Shown here piece by piece: positions 44,961 to 55,890 of a stretch of 64,000 nt of DNA. Where the stretch lies: the NCBI RefSeq assembly GCF_023278565.1, contig NC_064677.1, positions 62,001-126,000 on the forward strand. The letters run 5' to 3'. Made by a program: the position numbers and the translations under genes. Source of the DNA: Colletotrichum lupini (lineage: Eukaryota; Ascomycota; Sordariomycetes; Glomerellales; Glomerellaceae). The notes below the pieces were generated by a model that saw only the letters and a program-made list of their open reading frames with translations, was not told where the DNA came from and did no database searches. How positions within the stretch are numbered: position 1 is the first letter of the stretch; every line of letters begins with the position of its first letter.

Positions 44961-47900
44961 CTTCAATCGCGTACACAACTCATGAGGGGGGGTGAATCAA
45001 CAAGAATCCCGCGAAAACATTCACCGGCGTCGGTACACTTTCATACTTGAGAGCTCTTGCAGGTCCCTTCACCGTGGCTCCATCTCCCTTTTTATCGCGT
45101 TACATCGCATATCATCACTTGATCAGCTTCTTTCAAGCTTGTTCAGATACCTAGCCCTGCATCGGTCATTAAGGGATGGTCTGGGGCAGTAGTAGAAGGC
45201 CGAGGTAAGTATCTTCCTTTACTTTTGAATGCCGGCGAAGAGGCAACTTCACCGATAAGCCGGTATCGTAGTGAAGATACTCTGGAAATTGCAGTGCGGG
45301 GTACATAACTAGCAGTTAAGAGAACGTAGAGATGAGTCTGTGGGTCTGGCCATCAAAAACCCGGTCGAGAAATATCCTGAGAGAAAGCGATCTTGGAGAT
45401 TCGACCCTGGTTAGTGGGATTAAGAGAACCTGTTCGTTGGCTGTCTGCTTCTTGTCAGCACACAAAACGGGGGGGTTCCGGTCGGAGATCCACACTTCGG
45501 CTTCGACAAGCCGGCCCCGAGGCCAGACACCCGGGCTCGCGCCGAAAGCTAATCGGCGGCCAAGGGGTTCCGTCTCGGGAGTAGCATTCTAGAAGACTGG
45601 AAGGACCACCCACGAGCTTGAGTTCATTCAGACCTCGGTACTAGGACTAGAGCTGTAACATCTCTTGGATAGGATGCTACGCTGCTGACTTGCGAACCAA
45701 ACATGGATGAAGCCCGCGAAAAGTATCGAGGCGAGACCGAGACGGGAAGGTCTGCTGGGGTTTGATATACCAGAAACGACACAGAATACTCAAGAAACCA
45801 ACAACAAACAGGCACAGGTTCCCTTTTTGGCCGTCCCGATGCGAAGGGGCGCGGAGTTGAGCAAGGCACGACTGGTTTGAATCTCGTAGACTGACACAAG
45901 GGTGACAAGCGATGGCTGCTGGCACGAACACTTTGACGCGCCGTGCGTACGGTGCTGCAGATCCGGAATCCAGTATATCGACTCATCCCTTCCCCCCTCG
46001 CGTTTCTGGCGCGGCAGAGTCGGTCGAAAGTCGGAAGTTTTCTCAACCACGGGCACTCTGATCGCTTCGTGTCTCCGTGGGGAATGTGGTCTAAGCCGCA
46101 GCTTGTTTCACCTGGATTCTGATACTCGTACAAAGATCTTTTCCCCCTCATTGTTCGCACCAAAGGTTCAGATTGTTGAGTCTCCCTGCCTCTCTTGCAG
46201 ACTACTGGGAAAGTTCTCTCGCTGAGACTCGAGACACATTGGCGCGGTTCGTCTACGATTACGGTTCTCATTCCACTCAATCTTCTTGCCCTAGCCACCC
46301 CCGCGGTCGTACGAGCCGTCGCGTAAGTGGTCCACCGCCTGGCCACACCCACTGGGCTGCGGGAGAGTAAAAAAAGACAAGTTCATACGAGACTGCACAC
46401 CATTACCAGTTTTCACGGAGACTACGCGAGGTCCTGCGGAAGGAATCTTGGCTTCGTACGCCGGGCCGCGGGAGTGAATTGAGTGTTTCCTGAATCGACT
46501 CGTGGGACACTCCTGATTTGCGGGTCTCGGATTGCACTCTACCTGAGTTTTATTTCCGGGCGTCACCTCACCTTAGGCTTTCCAACTAACCCAAATTTGA
46601 GCGGAAGGCCGTGTGGAAGGCAGACTCTGACTTACACGCTAGGCCATCGTCAGTGCCGCACATGAAGCTATGCATCGTGAAGACGCCAAAGACGGCCCGT
46701 CCTTTACGTCAATCAACCGGTCGGTCATCTGCCATCAGGCTTAAAGAACGTGCGATATCCAACGTATACTATCGCTTTGAGAATGAGAAGAGGCCTGAAA
46801 ACAGTTTGATAGGACCCTTGAAGAGACCCTTCCCACACAAGGCAGATGGCCGGCCGACCGAGGAAGAATTAAGCTCGCACCGACGAGCGGTCTGACCTCT
46901 GCCGGCGTATCCCGCTCTCGTTAACAAATCCTGCGACGGCTGGCCTGGATGATCCCAACAACCCCCGGTTGACTTCTCGAGGAGCTTTTCCCTATCAGAG
47001 GCCTGGAGAGAACTCCGCAGCAAAGCAAGTCGGAAGTTCACAAGCGAGAGGTTTGTCTTCTTTGGTAGTGGTGCCGTGGGGGATCGCCAGATCCGCCAGC
47101 GCGGGAAGAGAGTTGAGCAGGGATCCGTCCGCACGTTTCACGTTTCACTTCGGCGAGCGACGTCGTGTCAGGCTGTGCTTGGAAGGGGGAGGCTCATGGG
47201 CTGGAGAGTGTTTAACACCCCAGCTTCGGGGACGAATCCGTTTTATATCTTTGTTTTAAAATAGCTCCGCCGCCCGGTGGTGGTGTTGATTGTTTGGCTG
47301 AGAGGCAACTCGAAGAGGCTTGGCTGCTGAGAATGTCGAAGAGAAGACGGAGCCCCGCGCCTCAAATATCAGTCGAGCAACGCATAGAGAGCTCGAGGGT
47401 TTAAGGTAGTGCACAGCCTCCACCATCGAGAAAGTGAGGCTTGAAGGAAGGCCAGATACATCGTCAATATTGCCCGAACCCGCAAGTACGGGTCGAATTT
47501 GCGGGCTACCCGTCGAGCTTGTGTGAAATAAGCGCCGGACCTTAAACAAGGATGACATCCCCCATGTCGACGATCAGCCTCAAAGGTTCATCCATCGGCA
47601 ATGGGATGCGGGTCACGCCGATTCGCGCGATGCGAGTGGCCGAACAAAGTCATTCATATCCCATCCTGCCTCGAATCTGAGTAGTCCTGCCGTGCCAGGT
47701 ACTCTTCCTGATCCATGCATTGACGTCAAGTACAAAGACAGCAGTCAATGCGAATAACGGCCAGAGGCATGCCCCGGTCGAGGAAGACGTGATGGAGGGC
47801 CAGAAGAAGCGTCGAGTCGAATCTTCTTCCTCGGGCCTCTCGCCCCCTCCTCTACCTCCCACTCCCCCAAACCGTACGAAGGTGGGCAAATAGGTACGGG

Positions 47901-48204
47901 GGTGAACCGTGAGTAACTTGTGAGACGGATTACGCTTTTGGGAAGTCGATGAGCTGAGATTTCATATAATGTTACTGTCTGTGCGAAGGTTGTTTTGCCC
48001 CTCCCGTATGTGAGGGTCTGATCTAGTCTGTGCCAGTCTATAAGCCTCCGAGATCCTTCTTCCCTCACTTGCCTTCCAGTTCTCTCATGCTTGCTGGCCA
48101 AACACGTCGATATACCCTCCGTACGCTATACACTTGAATCTCCGGAAGATCATCACCATCAACACCAACTACATTCACAACCCCCGGTATCCTCGACCGA
48201 CAAG
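44961..48204. other. Gene-poor 3.2 kb stretch
   Basis: The left end is the beta-glucosidase promoter, with GCCGGC at 45231-45236, GATAAG at 45254-45259 and GCCGGT just after it. From about 48000 onward lies the CT-rich leader of the cell-wall protein gene. Between them I see nothing coding. The longest frames (45624-46352 minus) are Arg/Ser-rich, with no domain. Confidence 0.5.
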
Positions 48205-48894
48205 ATGAAGTTCACTACCGAGATCACTCTCCTCACTCTGGCTATGGGCGTCTTCGCCGAGCCTCCCACCAAGGTCGTCGCCGAGCGTGACTTGGCCACC
48301 ATTCAGGGTGTTATCCAACAAGTCGGCAACTCACTGAAGGACCTCAACAAGGCTGTGGAGGGCTTCAACGGCGACCTCAGCGGCCTCGCCGGTGCTGCTG
48401 GCGCCTTCACCAACACCCTCAACCAGGGAACCCAGCAGGTTATGGGCACGAGCGAGATCACCCTCAACGAGGCCCTCCAGCTCCAGCAGTTTGTCTCTGG
48501 ACTTCAGAGCGACGGCAACGCCCTTACCAAGAACCTCGAGAAGAAGAAGCCCGAATTCGAGAAGGCCAGCCTTTGCGGTATCATCTCCTCACAAGTCGGC
48601 TCCGTTGGCGATGGCGCCAAGAAGCTCATCGATACCGTCGTCACAAAGGTTCCTCAGAGTGTTCAGTCCGTTGCCAGCCAACTTGCCGGCAGCTTCGCCA
48701 CAACACTCTCATCAACCCAGCAGTCATTCGCCGCAGGCAACTGCACCAACGCAAACGGCATGGGTGGCGGCGGCAACGGAACCTCCAACAACGGTACACC
48801 CAAGACTTCCTCCCCCGCCAAGGCCAGCGCTGCTACCCTCTCCGTCGGCCTCGGCTCTATCGCCGCGGCGGCGTTTGCTGTCATGTTGCTGTAA
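48205..48894 (+). CDS. HsbA/galactomannoprotein-family cell-wall protein, probable GPI anchor
   Basis: A single exon of 229 residues. The signal peptide MKFTTEITLLTLAMGVFA is followed by a helical domain (about 30-180) rich in Gln, Asn and Leu with no Cys except two. Its pattern (IQGVIQQVGNSLKDL, EALQLQQFVSGLQ, NLEKKKPEFEKA) is that of PF12296, the hydrophobic-surface-binding protein A / Mp1p-like antigen family. A Gly/Asn/Ser/Thr linker and a hydrophobic tail (LGSIAAAAFAVMLL) fit a GPI-attachment signal. It is expected on the cell wall, where relatives bind lipids or hydrophobic surfaces and recruit cutinase-type enzymes. Codon use is strongly C-ending, which suggests high expression. Confidence 0.88.
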   Translation: MKFTTEITLLTLAMGVFAEPPTKVVAERDLATIQGVIQQVGNSLKDLNKAVEGFNGDLSGLAGAAGAFTNTLNQGTQQVMGTSEITLNEALQLQQFVSGLQSDGNALTKNLEKKKPEFEKASLCGIISSQVGSVGDGAKKLIDTVVTKVPQSVQSVASQLAGSFATTLSSTQQSFAAGNCTNANGMGGGGNGTSNNGTPKTSSPAKASAATLSVGLGSIAAAAFAVMLL

Positions 48895-49290
48895 GCGGGT
48901 TTGGCGTGGAGATGGGATCGGAGTTTGGGGTTTGGACCGAAGATCAGCGGAGGATATATGGGAGATTTCAAAACTTTGTCTATGATGGCCCTTTTCCTTT
49001 CTTATAGGCATGCCGAGAGTTGTATCATACGGGCTCAGGTAGACAATGCGAAGCCTGCTTCTTTGCACATTAAGTGTACGCTGACGTCTATCTTACCTCC
49101 TACGTTGCTGATAGGCTGACTACTACAGAGTGTCATGTGGACTGCCGTAGCTAAATCACATCGGCGGTTTATGTGTATGTGTTAGCTTGAGGCACGCGTT
49201 GAGGTATGAGGGATTTCTCTATGATTATGAACTTCTATCCGCAAAATAAGGACCGCAGACTATGTACCCTTTGTTGATTGGTGCCGTCGC
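48895..49290. other. 3' intergenic
   Basis: 3' flanks of the cell-wall protein gene and of the decayed gene on the other strand. No gene seen. Confidence 0.6.
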
Positions 49291-50669
49291 TCACTCTACG
49301 AACCATCTTGCCTCCTCGTCACCTTCCTCCTCCTCATCTTCCAGCTCGTCAGGACCTGCGGGGATGGGCATGTGCCCAATTCAACCTGCAAACATATTGT
49401 TCAGTGTCTCCTCATCGATTAACATCTCGTCATCGGCCTCTTCGTTCTGTGGATTGCTCTGTGAGGCGAGGGGTTCGCTCTCGCTCTCCTTTGACTACTC
49501 GGCCACGATGCGAAGATACTCCTGATATTGATAATCGCTCATCAATTCGAAGTTCGACCATGAGAGACCCTCATAATCGTCATCAGCGTCGACGGTTTCC
49601 AAGAGACTTGCTTCAAAGGCGGCGATATCCTCATTCTCGCGGTCGTCGTTGTGGGACTTGTCTCCAATCGGTTGCTTTGAATTGGCTTCTCGGCAACGAT
49701 GTCCTCATCCTTCTCAATGTCAGCGTTGGGGCGCTTTTGGTTGACGTTGATTCGATGCCCTGTGTCGATAAGGTTAGAGTCATCGCCCTCGTAAGACTTG
49801 ATGAGCTTTTCCGCCCACGTGAGGCATCGGAAGTGGGCTTGATTCTTGGCCACGAGGAGTGCCTCATCAAGATCAGTCTTTGATAGCAGCCCCAATTTCC
49901 CAACCCCATAAACCTGGATACTCGTGACTTTTTGAATGAAATCCCATTCCTCCAGTCCAGTCAACTTTCTCAAAAAGTCTACCCACGTCGTGGAGTCTGC
50001 CGGTAGACCAAGGAAGGGGCTGATGGGATTGCCAAAATCAGAGACAAGATCTGCTTCTGCGATTGGCACCGATTTTGCTCCCATCTTCGCAAAGATCTCG
50101 TGCCAGACATCTATGGCCTCCCTAACTGGTTGTATGGCATCCTCGAAGTCTTGCTTGGCGACAGGGTATCCATCTAGCATTTCTGCCAAATCCTTCAGCT
50201 TGGTCAGAGATTCGTGGTATCGGTTGTCACCCGACAGCTCCTTGTCGAAGAGCTCCTTCAGTGCCTTGATATGCTGGTCGGCTACTGTTTTGGATTCCTT
50301 GTAAGAATCGTGCGAGACTTTGCCATTCCTCGACCACTTCCACAAAGTCTTCCCTTCGCCCGGCTTCAGATCCGCTGGATCAATTCCCTCCCACTAAGGA
50401 AGGCACCATTCAGCGTCGAAGTAGATGTCGTTCCACTGTACACCGGCTCCGTGCGCTTTGGAAAGCCGTAGTACCATTTGTCTGTGATACTCGGGAAAGT
50501 CGTCCGGGAGAATACCTCTGCTCCATGGACGTTCTCTGGCAACATGTGTTCCATTGAGAACCTGCCTTGAGGGGGTTTCGACAATGCTGGCGCGTGGCTC
50601 ACTTTCCTGCAGGGGCAGACATGGTGTGCCGTCCAGAGAGGACGGGCGCCTTGTGTTGGCGTCAGTCAT
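49291..50669 (-). pseudogene. Decayed gene for an acidic protein of unknown family
   Basis: A long minus-strand reading frame starts with ATG at 50669 (MTDANTRRPSSLDG). It is broken by TAG at 50394-50396, yet continues in the same frame (WEGIDPADLKPGEGKTLW) for about 230 codons. Around 49690 the sensible frame shifts by one base to a strongly acidic tail (ANSKQPIGD.., ETVDADDDYEGLSW). In that frame stops occur near 49494 (TAG) and 49397 (TGA), before the final stop at 49291. Content is helical and charged (KALKELFDKELSGDNRYHES, DVWHEIFAKMGAKSV). I do not recognise the family. A tiny intron ending in CCTTAG could remove the first stop, but no intron set I can find removes all the breaks. Confidence 0.6.
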
Positions 50670-52640
50670 GTTGAGGGTGTCGAAGAAGTGAGGATGGGGT
50701 TCCTAAGTCTTGGGTTCGTCAGTACACCAAGCACGCCTTATAAATATGGTACTTACGTGTATTTTTGATGAACAATTACTGGGTACAACGGGTCTGTTGG
50801 TGTGGAAGTAGGTAAAGCTGAAGGAGCTGAGCTTCTCAGGCGCGGAGAGGATTGATGAACTCGTGAGGGTGTGGAAATGACAAGATATCTTCACTCTTGA
50901 ATTTAGTAGGATGTATTGGAAAAGAAAAGGGAAATGGAAATCATATCTTGGAGTGCTTTCCTGCCAGTTATTGGGTATGTGAGGCTGGAAGGGGCCCGTT
51001 GACACCAGACTCCTTCTGTGGGTAGATTCCGGAGAGAGGAAGATGAAGAAGGATAAGAAAGAGAGAAGACTCAAGTACTAAATGGATATCTTTGAGCCTT
51101 CTCTGGGCAGGAGCTGAAGACTAATCTACACTATTCAAAGAAGAGACTACCCCACAACTCACCTTGAGTGAGAGAAGAGGGGGGGGGGGTATGGACTACA
51201 GTCTCTACTCGACAAGCAACTCTCACCTCACTTTGACTAAAGAGACTGTTATCAATCTTCTGCCTCGAACCCCTATCTTGCCCTCAACCCGGGGAAAGTG
51301 AACAGTCTATATTGAGTACGCTCATTGCGACACGTGCAGCTTGATTTCTAAACACATTGCCAGATGACATCAATCCAAGGCCTAAGAGTTGTCCGAGTTG
51401 AGAGGAATGTTGTCTCTATCTTGCTGCTTGATGAGGTCCAGAAACGTGCGCTTTAGCCGGGTGGAAGCAACTAGTTGAACACCACTATTTGTCTTTGCTG
51501 GTCTACTTACTCTCTGCTGTCAGTTTGGTATCCATTTCCGTGATGGATGTTGGTTGCTCGGGAACTGCTGTTCAGCTTATACAACTCTTGGTCTGGTTTC
51601 TCGGTCTTCTTGGTGATAGTGTCCTCATTCGTGTCAGGTTTGGCCTTGAGAGACTTGAAATAGTAAGTATTTTACCGTTGAATACCTTGCCTCGGTAGTG
51701 ATCATTCATTCTTTCCCAGTCATATGTAACTTTCTTACCTTTCTGGCCTTTATTACTCTTGTTATCTCTATTATACTTATGACTATCATTGCTCTAATTG
51801 TCATCCTTGTCGCATTTCTTACTTCTCATCTTTCAAATATTCACTAAAGAATGCTCTTGATGAAGTGGGTTATAGTGGTTCTAATAATATTAAGAACGAA
51901 GTTGACTTGTAACGTTCGACTGTAATGGTTCTATTGTTATCGAAAGGTCTCTAGTTCGATTCTGGAAGGGAAAATAGCCTCTCATCTTTTGGCTTTTGCT
52001 GTGTTGTGTTGTGTTGACGATGCCTTCCCCAAGAGGTTTGTGGGTGGGTGGTGGTATGTGCGGGGTTCACTTTTGCTTTTGCTTCCTTCCCTCAGCGACA
52101 CTGTTCCCCAACTCGACTCGCTTCCGAGTCAATGCCAATTGGCCTTGTTTCACTGCCCCTCCATGGCGGCATGGCGGCACAGCTTGCGCTCCCTTGCAGC
52201 GCATATCAATGCAGGGAGACGTCTCACCGCTTAGGCGCCAGAGCACGATGACGGACTACTATGCCGGTAGGCGTGAGGATACGGTGGATGTACGTACTTG
52301 TAGTACGTAGGTAGGCGTGGTAGGCAGGCTTGAATAACCCTTGGCTGGACAACGAGCAATCTAGCCAGCCCGCAGCCAGCAATGTAAGTGTTGTATTTTG
52401 CGCTTTGAAAAATTCTTTTAGTCCAGAACGAGCGTTGAGCTCCCTTCTCATGAAATCTACCCCCCCAATAATCGCCAATGCTTGACCCAGTGTTAAACAT
52501 GGTCTTTCCAATTCGTGATGCATGCCCGTGTGAACCAAACGCCGAGAATATGTAGAATAAAATATCAGACGGGATCATTGCCGCTCGGAACATGTTCCTT
52601 TCGAGTAATGTCTCAGAGTGCCTCTGCGCAGCATGCCCGT
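50670..52640. other. Intergenic, partly A+T-rich island
   Basis: 50700-51100 is a CT-rich leader-like region for the decayed gene. There is a G run near 51180-51190. 51700-51960 is markedly A+T-rich and ends in a SINE-like element. 52250-52320 has palindromic TACGTA/GTAGTACG and GTAGGTAGG motifs. The short frame at 51489-51698 is hydrophobic but unsupported. Confidence 0.5.
51866..51997 (+). repeat. tRNA-derived SINE-like remnant, copy 2
   Basis: It shares the 19 bases CTCTAGTTCGATTCTGGAA (51949-51967) and TTTTGGCTTTT (51987-51997) with 32776-32825. Upstream, TTATAGTGGTTCTAAT near 51873-51888 resembles a tRNA box A, and a degenerate stem GTTGA/TCGAC surrounds CTTGTAA. A-to-B box spacing is too long for a plain tRNA. 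A Pol III-derived retroposon fragment is the simplest reading. Confidence 0.4.
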
Positions 52641-53715
52641 CTATGTCTTCAACCCCACCAGACTGAGGAACTCGTTCCGGGTCTTCTCCTTCTTCTCGAA
52701 GGCACCGAGCACGCAGCTAGTTATCGTGCTAGCCGTCGTCTTCTGCACGCCGCGCATGACCATGCACAAGTGACTGGACTCCATCACAACGGCGACGCCC
52801 TGGGGCTTCAAAATCTCCATGATGGCGTAGGCAACCTCCTTCGTCAGGCGCTCCTGGATCTGGAAACGTCTGCTGAACATTTCGGCAATACGGGGCAGCT
52901 TCGACAGGCCAATGACCTGGTTCTTGGGAATGTAGGCAATATGCATCTGCAGACACTTGTAAGCCGGGGGTCGCAATTGTCAATGGGCAAATATCGGGGT
53001 CTACAAACCTTGCCGGTAAACGGAACGAGGTGGTGCTCGCACATGCTAAAGATCTCAATGTCCTTGACAATGACCATCTCGTTGTGGCCTTCTTGGAAGA
53101 TGGCATTGTTGACAATGTCCTTGACGTTCTGCTGGTAGCCGCGGGTCAGGAAGAGCATGGCCTCGGCGTAGCGTCTCGGGGTGTCGAGGATGCCGGGGCG
53201 GTCGGGGTCTTCGCCGACGCATTCGAGGATGGTGCGGACGGCGCCCTTCATCTTTTCGAGACGAACGGCAGCCTGCTCGGGGGACTCGTCGAGACGTTCA
53301 CGGGTTCCGAGGCCTGAAAAAGACATTGCGCATTAGTCAATTGGGGTTGCGCGGGGTCGGGAATGGCGTGACTCTTACTCGGGCGACTCAGGCCGTCAAA
53401 GTCGATCACCGGGCTCGGTGACCTCGTTACGACGCCCTCGGATTTGGGCTTGGACGACTTCTTCTTGGACTTGGATGTGGTGGTATCACGGGGATCGCGC
53501 GCAGGCTGGCTCAGGCTTGGGCGGCGCTGCTTCTTGGAGTGGTTGCCGTTGACTTTGGCATCGTCGTCGCCCTTGCGCTTCCTGCTGCTTCGCTTGCTTG
53601 ACTGGCTCGCGGTCTCGGCTTCACTCCCGTCGCTTGAAGCGCTGTGGTGGCCATTCTGGTGCCTGCTCCGGCTTCTCTTCCTTTCTTTGACGGCTGCGCC
53701 CTCTGATTGGGTCAT
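52641..53715 (-). CDS. FOL2: GTP cyclohydrolase I
   Basis: Exons are 53715-53379, 53313-53009 and 52946-52641, giving 315 residues. The C-terminal ~200 residues are a complete GTP cyclohydrolase [16 protein letters not shown], the zinc-binding [19 protein letters not shown] (joined at the second splice), [19 protein letters not shown] and [13 protein letters not shown] with the second zinc Cys. It converts GTP to 7,8-dihydroneopterin triphosphate, the first step of folate and pterin synthesis. The N-terminal ~112 residues are a disordered Ser/Lys/Arg-rich extension ([26 protein letters not shown]) with nuclear-localisation-like clusters, as in some other fungal orthologues. It is divergently arranged with TAF11. 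Confidence 0.97.
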
Positions 53716-54569
53716 TGTGATATCTGGATCCGAGGAGAGGAGAGGGAATTGGTTGTCAAGGTCGGTGGTTGTGGTTATGAAGGTGGGAGAATGGGAACAT
53801 TTGGGTGCTCCAAATGAACAAAAGTCCGTACGCAGGCGGCCCCCGCTGCGCTCATTCGAGACTCTGGAGGGAAATCGGAGCAGAAAATTCGGTTACGGCC
53901 GGCGTTATCTTATCGAGTGGTTTAGCGCGATTTCAGAGGTACCTCCCCCAGGATTCAGGATTGCAACGTGCTGCAGCAGTGCATTTCTGCCAGTCACCGG
54001 TGCAGCGGCCAGCCACGTTCAGCGCTCGCTACAGTGTAAGCTTGGTACTGCGGAAAATGGCTAGTTACCTCAGGTATCCACTTCTCCGATTCCCGTCTGA
54101 CGCAAGGGTCCATTCCGGGTGGTACGTGCCTTCAGTGGAACCTCGCTCAAACATCCGCCCGTTTGTTTCTAGCCTGCCGTGCACGATCTACCTTAGGCAC
54201 CTCAGTGTACATAGCTCAAACCTTGACACTGCCAAGGACTGGCCACGATCATGTGACAGCTGGCCGGGAAAACTCAGGAGACGCTCGACCTTAGTCATCC
54301 GGGACCCCGTGCTCCACTCTTTCCAGTGCCATCGACCGCAGCGCGCCTTTACACTCCAGACTTTAAGCTGGACATGATGTTCGACGACCTTGCCGACTTG
54401 CACCAGATTTGAACCCAAGAAAACGTAACGACCCCCCTGCCGACACCTCCCTCGACCACATCCTATTCTCGACTCTTCCGACAGGCGCCTCCCCTCGCTC
54501 CGATATAGCAACTGCGCTTGCCGGCGCTCACCACTTCTCTTGCGATCCACCTAGAAAGAAGCCTTCGCG
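53716..54569. promoter_or_regulatory. Divergent promoter region, FOL2 / TAF11
   Basis: An 854-bp region between divergent housekeeping genes. I see no coding potential beyond overlapping low-complexity frames and no specific operator I can name. Confidence 0.5.
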
Positions 54570-55591
54570 ATGGCTTCCCCTCCATACTCGTACTCTCCGA
54601 CCGCACACTCACCACCGTATCCGTCACCCGCGCAGCTCCCCATGTCGAACAAGAAGCGAGCATCAGATGGCGCCCCTCCCGGGTCTGCCAAGCGCCGAAA
54701 GGCCTCGACACTCTCCGTCACCTCCGCAGCCGCCCACCCCCTTCGTCAGACTTCTTTCCCACCCGAAGCCGGCTCACCATTCCCACGTTCACCCTCGGCC
54801 GACAACGCTAGCGTCGTCAGCGGCAGCCAAGTCAGTGCGCCTCCTAAGAAGAAGCGCGGCAGGAAGCCCAAGAACCAGACCAACGTTGAGACCAGAGAAC
54901 AAACGCCCTCTCTTGTAGGCGGACGCGCACCTACAACTGTCAGCGGCGCAGGCGCTGGAGGCGACGCACAGGAGGAAGGCGCCAATGATGATGAAGACGA
55001 TAACGATATGCGCATGGCGCTGGTGGATTCTACAGTCAGGACGCAGGAGCAGAAGCAAGAGGAGATAAGACTCCGTGCCATGCTCGTCGAGTCCTTTGAC
55101 CCAGAACAGTATGATCGCTACGAACTCTGGCGTGCGGCCAAACTCACAGAGTCCGTAGTCAAGAGGGTAAGATTCCTCAACCCGGTTGCCGGCTGGCGCT
55201 ATGCCATTGTACTGACGAAAGTACCACATAGGTCGTCAATGCGACAGTATCGCAATCCGTCCCACCGAACGTCGCTCTCGCCGTCAAGTCAGTATCGAAG
55301 CTTTTCATCGGCGAGCTCATCGAGAGAGCTCGAGATGTGCAAGGAGAATGGATCAAAGGTACTGGCGAAAAGCAGGCAGACGTACCCACGCCGCCGCCCA
55401 AAGACGACGCGACGCAGACAGAAGACAGAAGAGGCCCCTTGCGACCAGACCATCTCCGCGAAGCATGGCGACGTTACAAGCTATCGGGAGATGGAGGCTG
55501 GGTGGGAATTCAAGGCTTGTGGCATGAGCAGCAGAGCAGCGGCGTGGAGAGATTCCCTGTGCGAACTGGTGGACGACGAGTTTTCCGGTAA
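54570..55591 (+). CDS. TAF11: TFIID subunit TAF11
   Basis: Exons are 54570-55166 and 55232-55591 (donor GTAAGA, acceptor ACATAG), giving 318 residues. The first ~165 residues are Ser/Pro-rich and disordered, with an AT-hook-like KKKRGRKPK at about 93-101 and an acidic NDDEDDND patch. The TAF11 histone fold spans the splice: LVESFDPEQYDRYELWRAAK, then VKRVVNATVSQSVPPNVALA and KLFIGELIERARDVQ. A C-terminal segment with GPLRPDHLREAWRRYKL matches the post-fold helix of the family. TAF11 pairs with TAF13 in TFIID at RNA polymerase II promoters in the nucleus. The start at 54570 is the first ATG of the frame. Confidence 0.95.
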
Positions 55592-55890
55592 TGCCATGGC
55601 AGAGAGTCCATTTGTGACATGACGGGATGGCGGGGGCGCGGAAGGCAACGGAGAAGCTTGGGAGCCCACTTACATGATACCCAGTCTAACAAACAGTTAG
55701 CTTTAACATCGATGGCTCAGGGCTGTCATGATGAATACAGTATTCTAATATGAGAATCACGATTAAGTGAACTCAAGTATCATGGACTGGTGCAAATCTA
55801 CAAAATAGTACATTACCAAGTAAGTAAGATGTACGCTCCCTATCCAGCAGCAACTGAGGAATCCTCACAAAGCATCATTCCCAAGGCAGC
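55592..55890. other. Convergent 3' intergenic
   Basis: 3' flanks of TAF11 and the permease only. Confidence 0.6.

Noticed and set aside
45624..46352. 242-residue minus-strand frame
   Set aside because: Arg/Ser-rich, no hydrophobic core pattern or motif; treated as chance.
51866..51997. Canonical tRNA gene
   Set aside because: A T-arm and a box-A-like stretch exist, but no acceptor stem, no proper 7-base anticodon loop with a paired stem, and the box spacing is too long.
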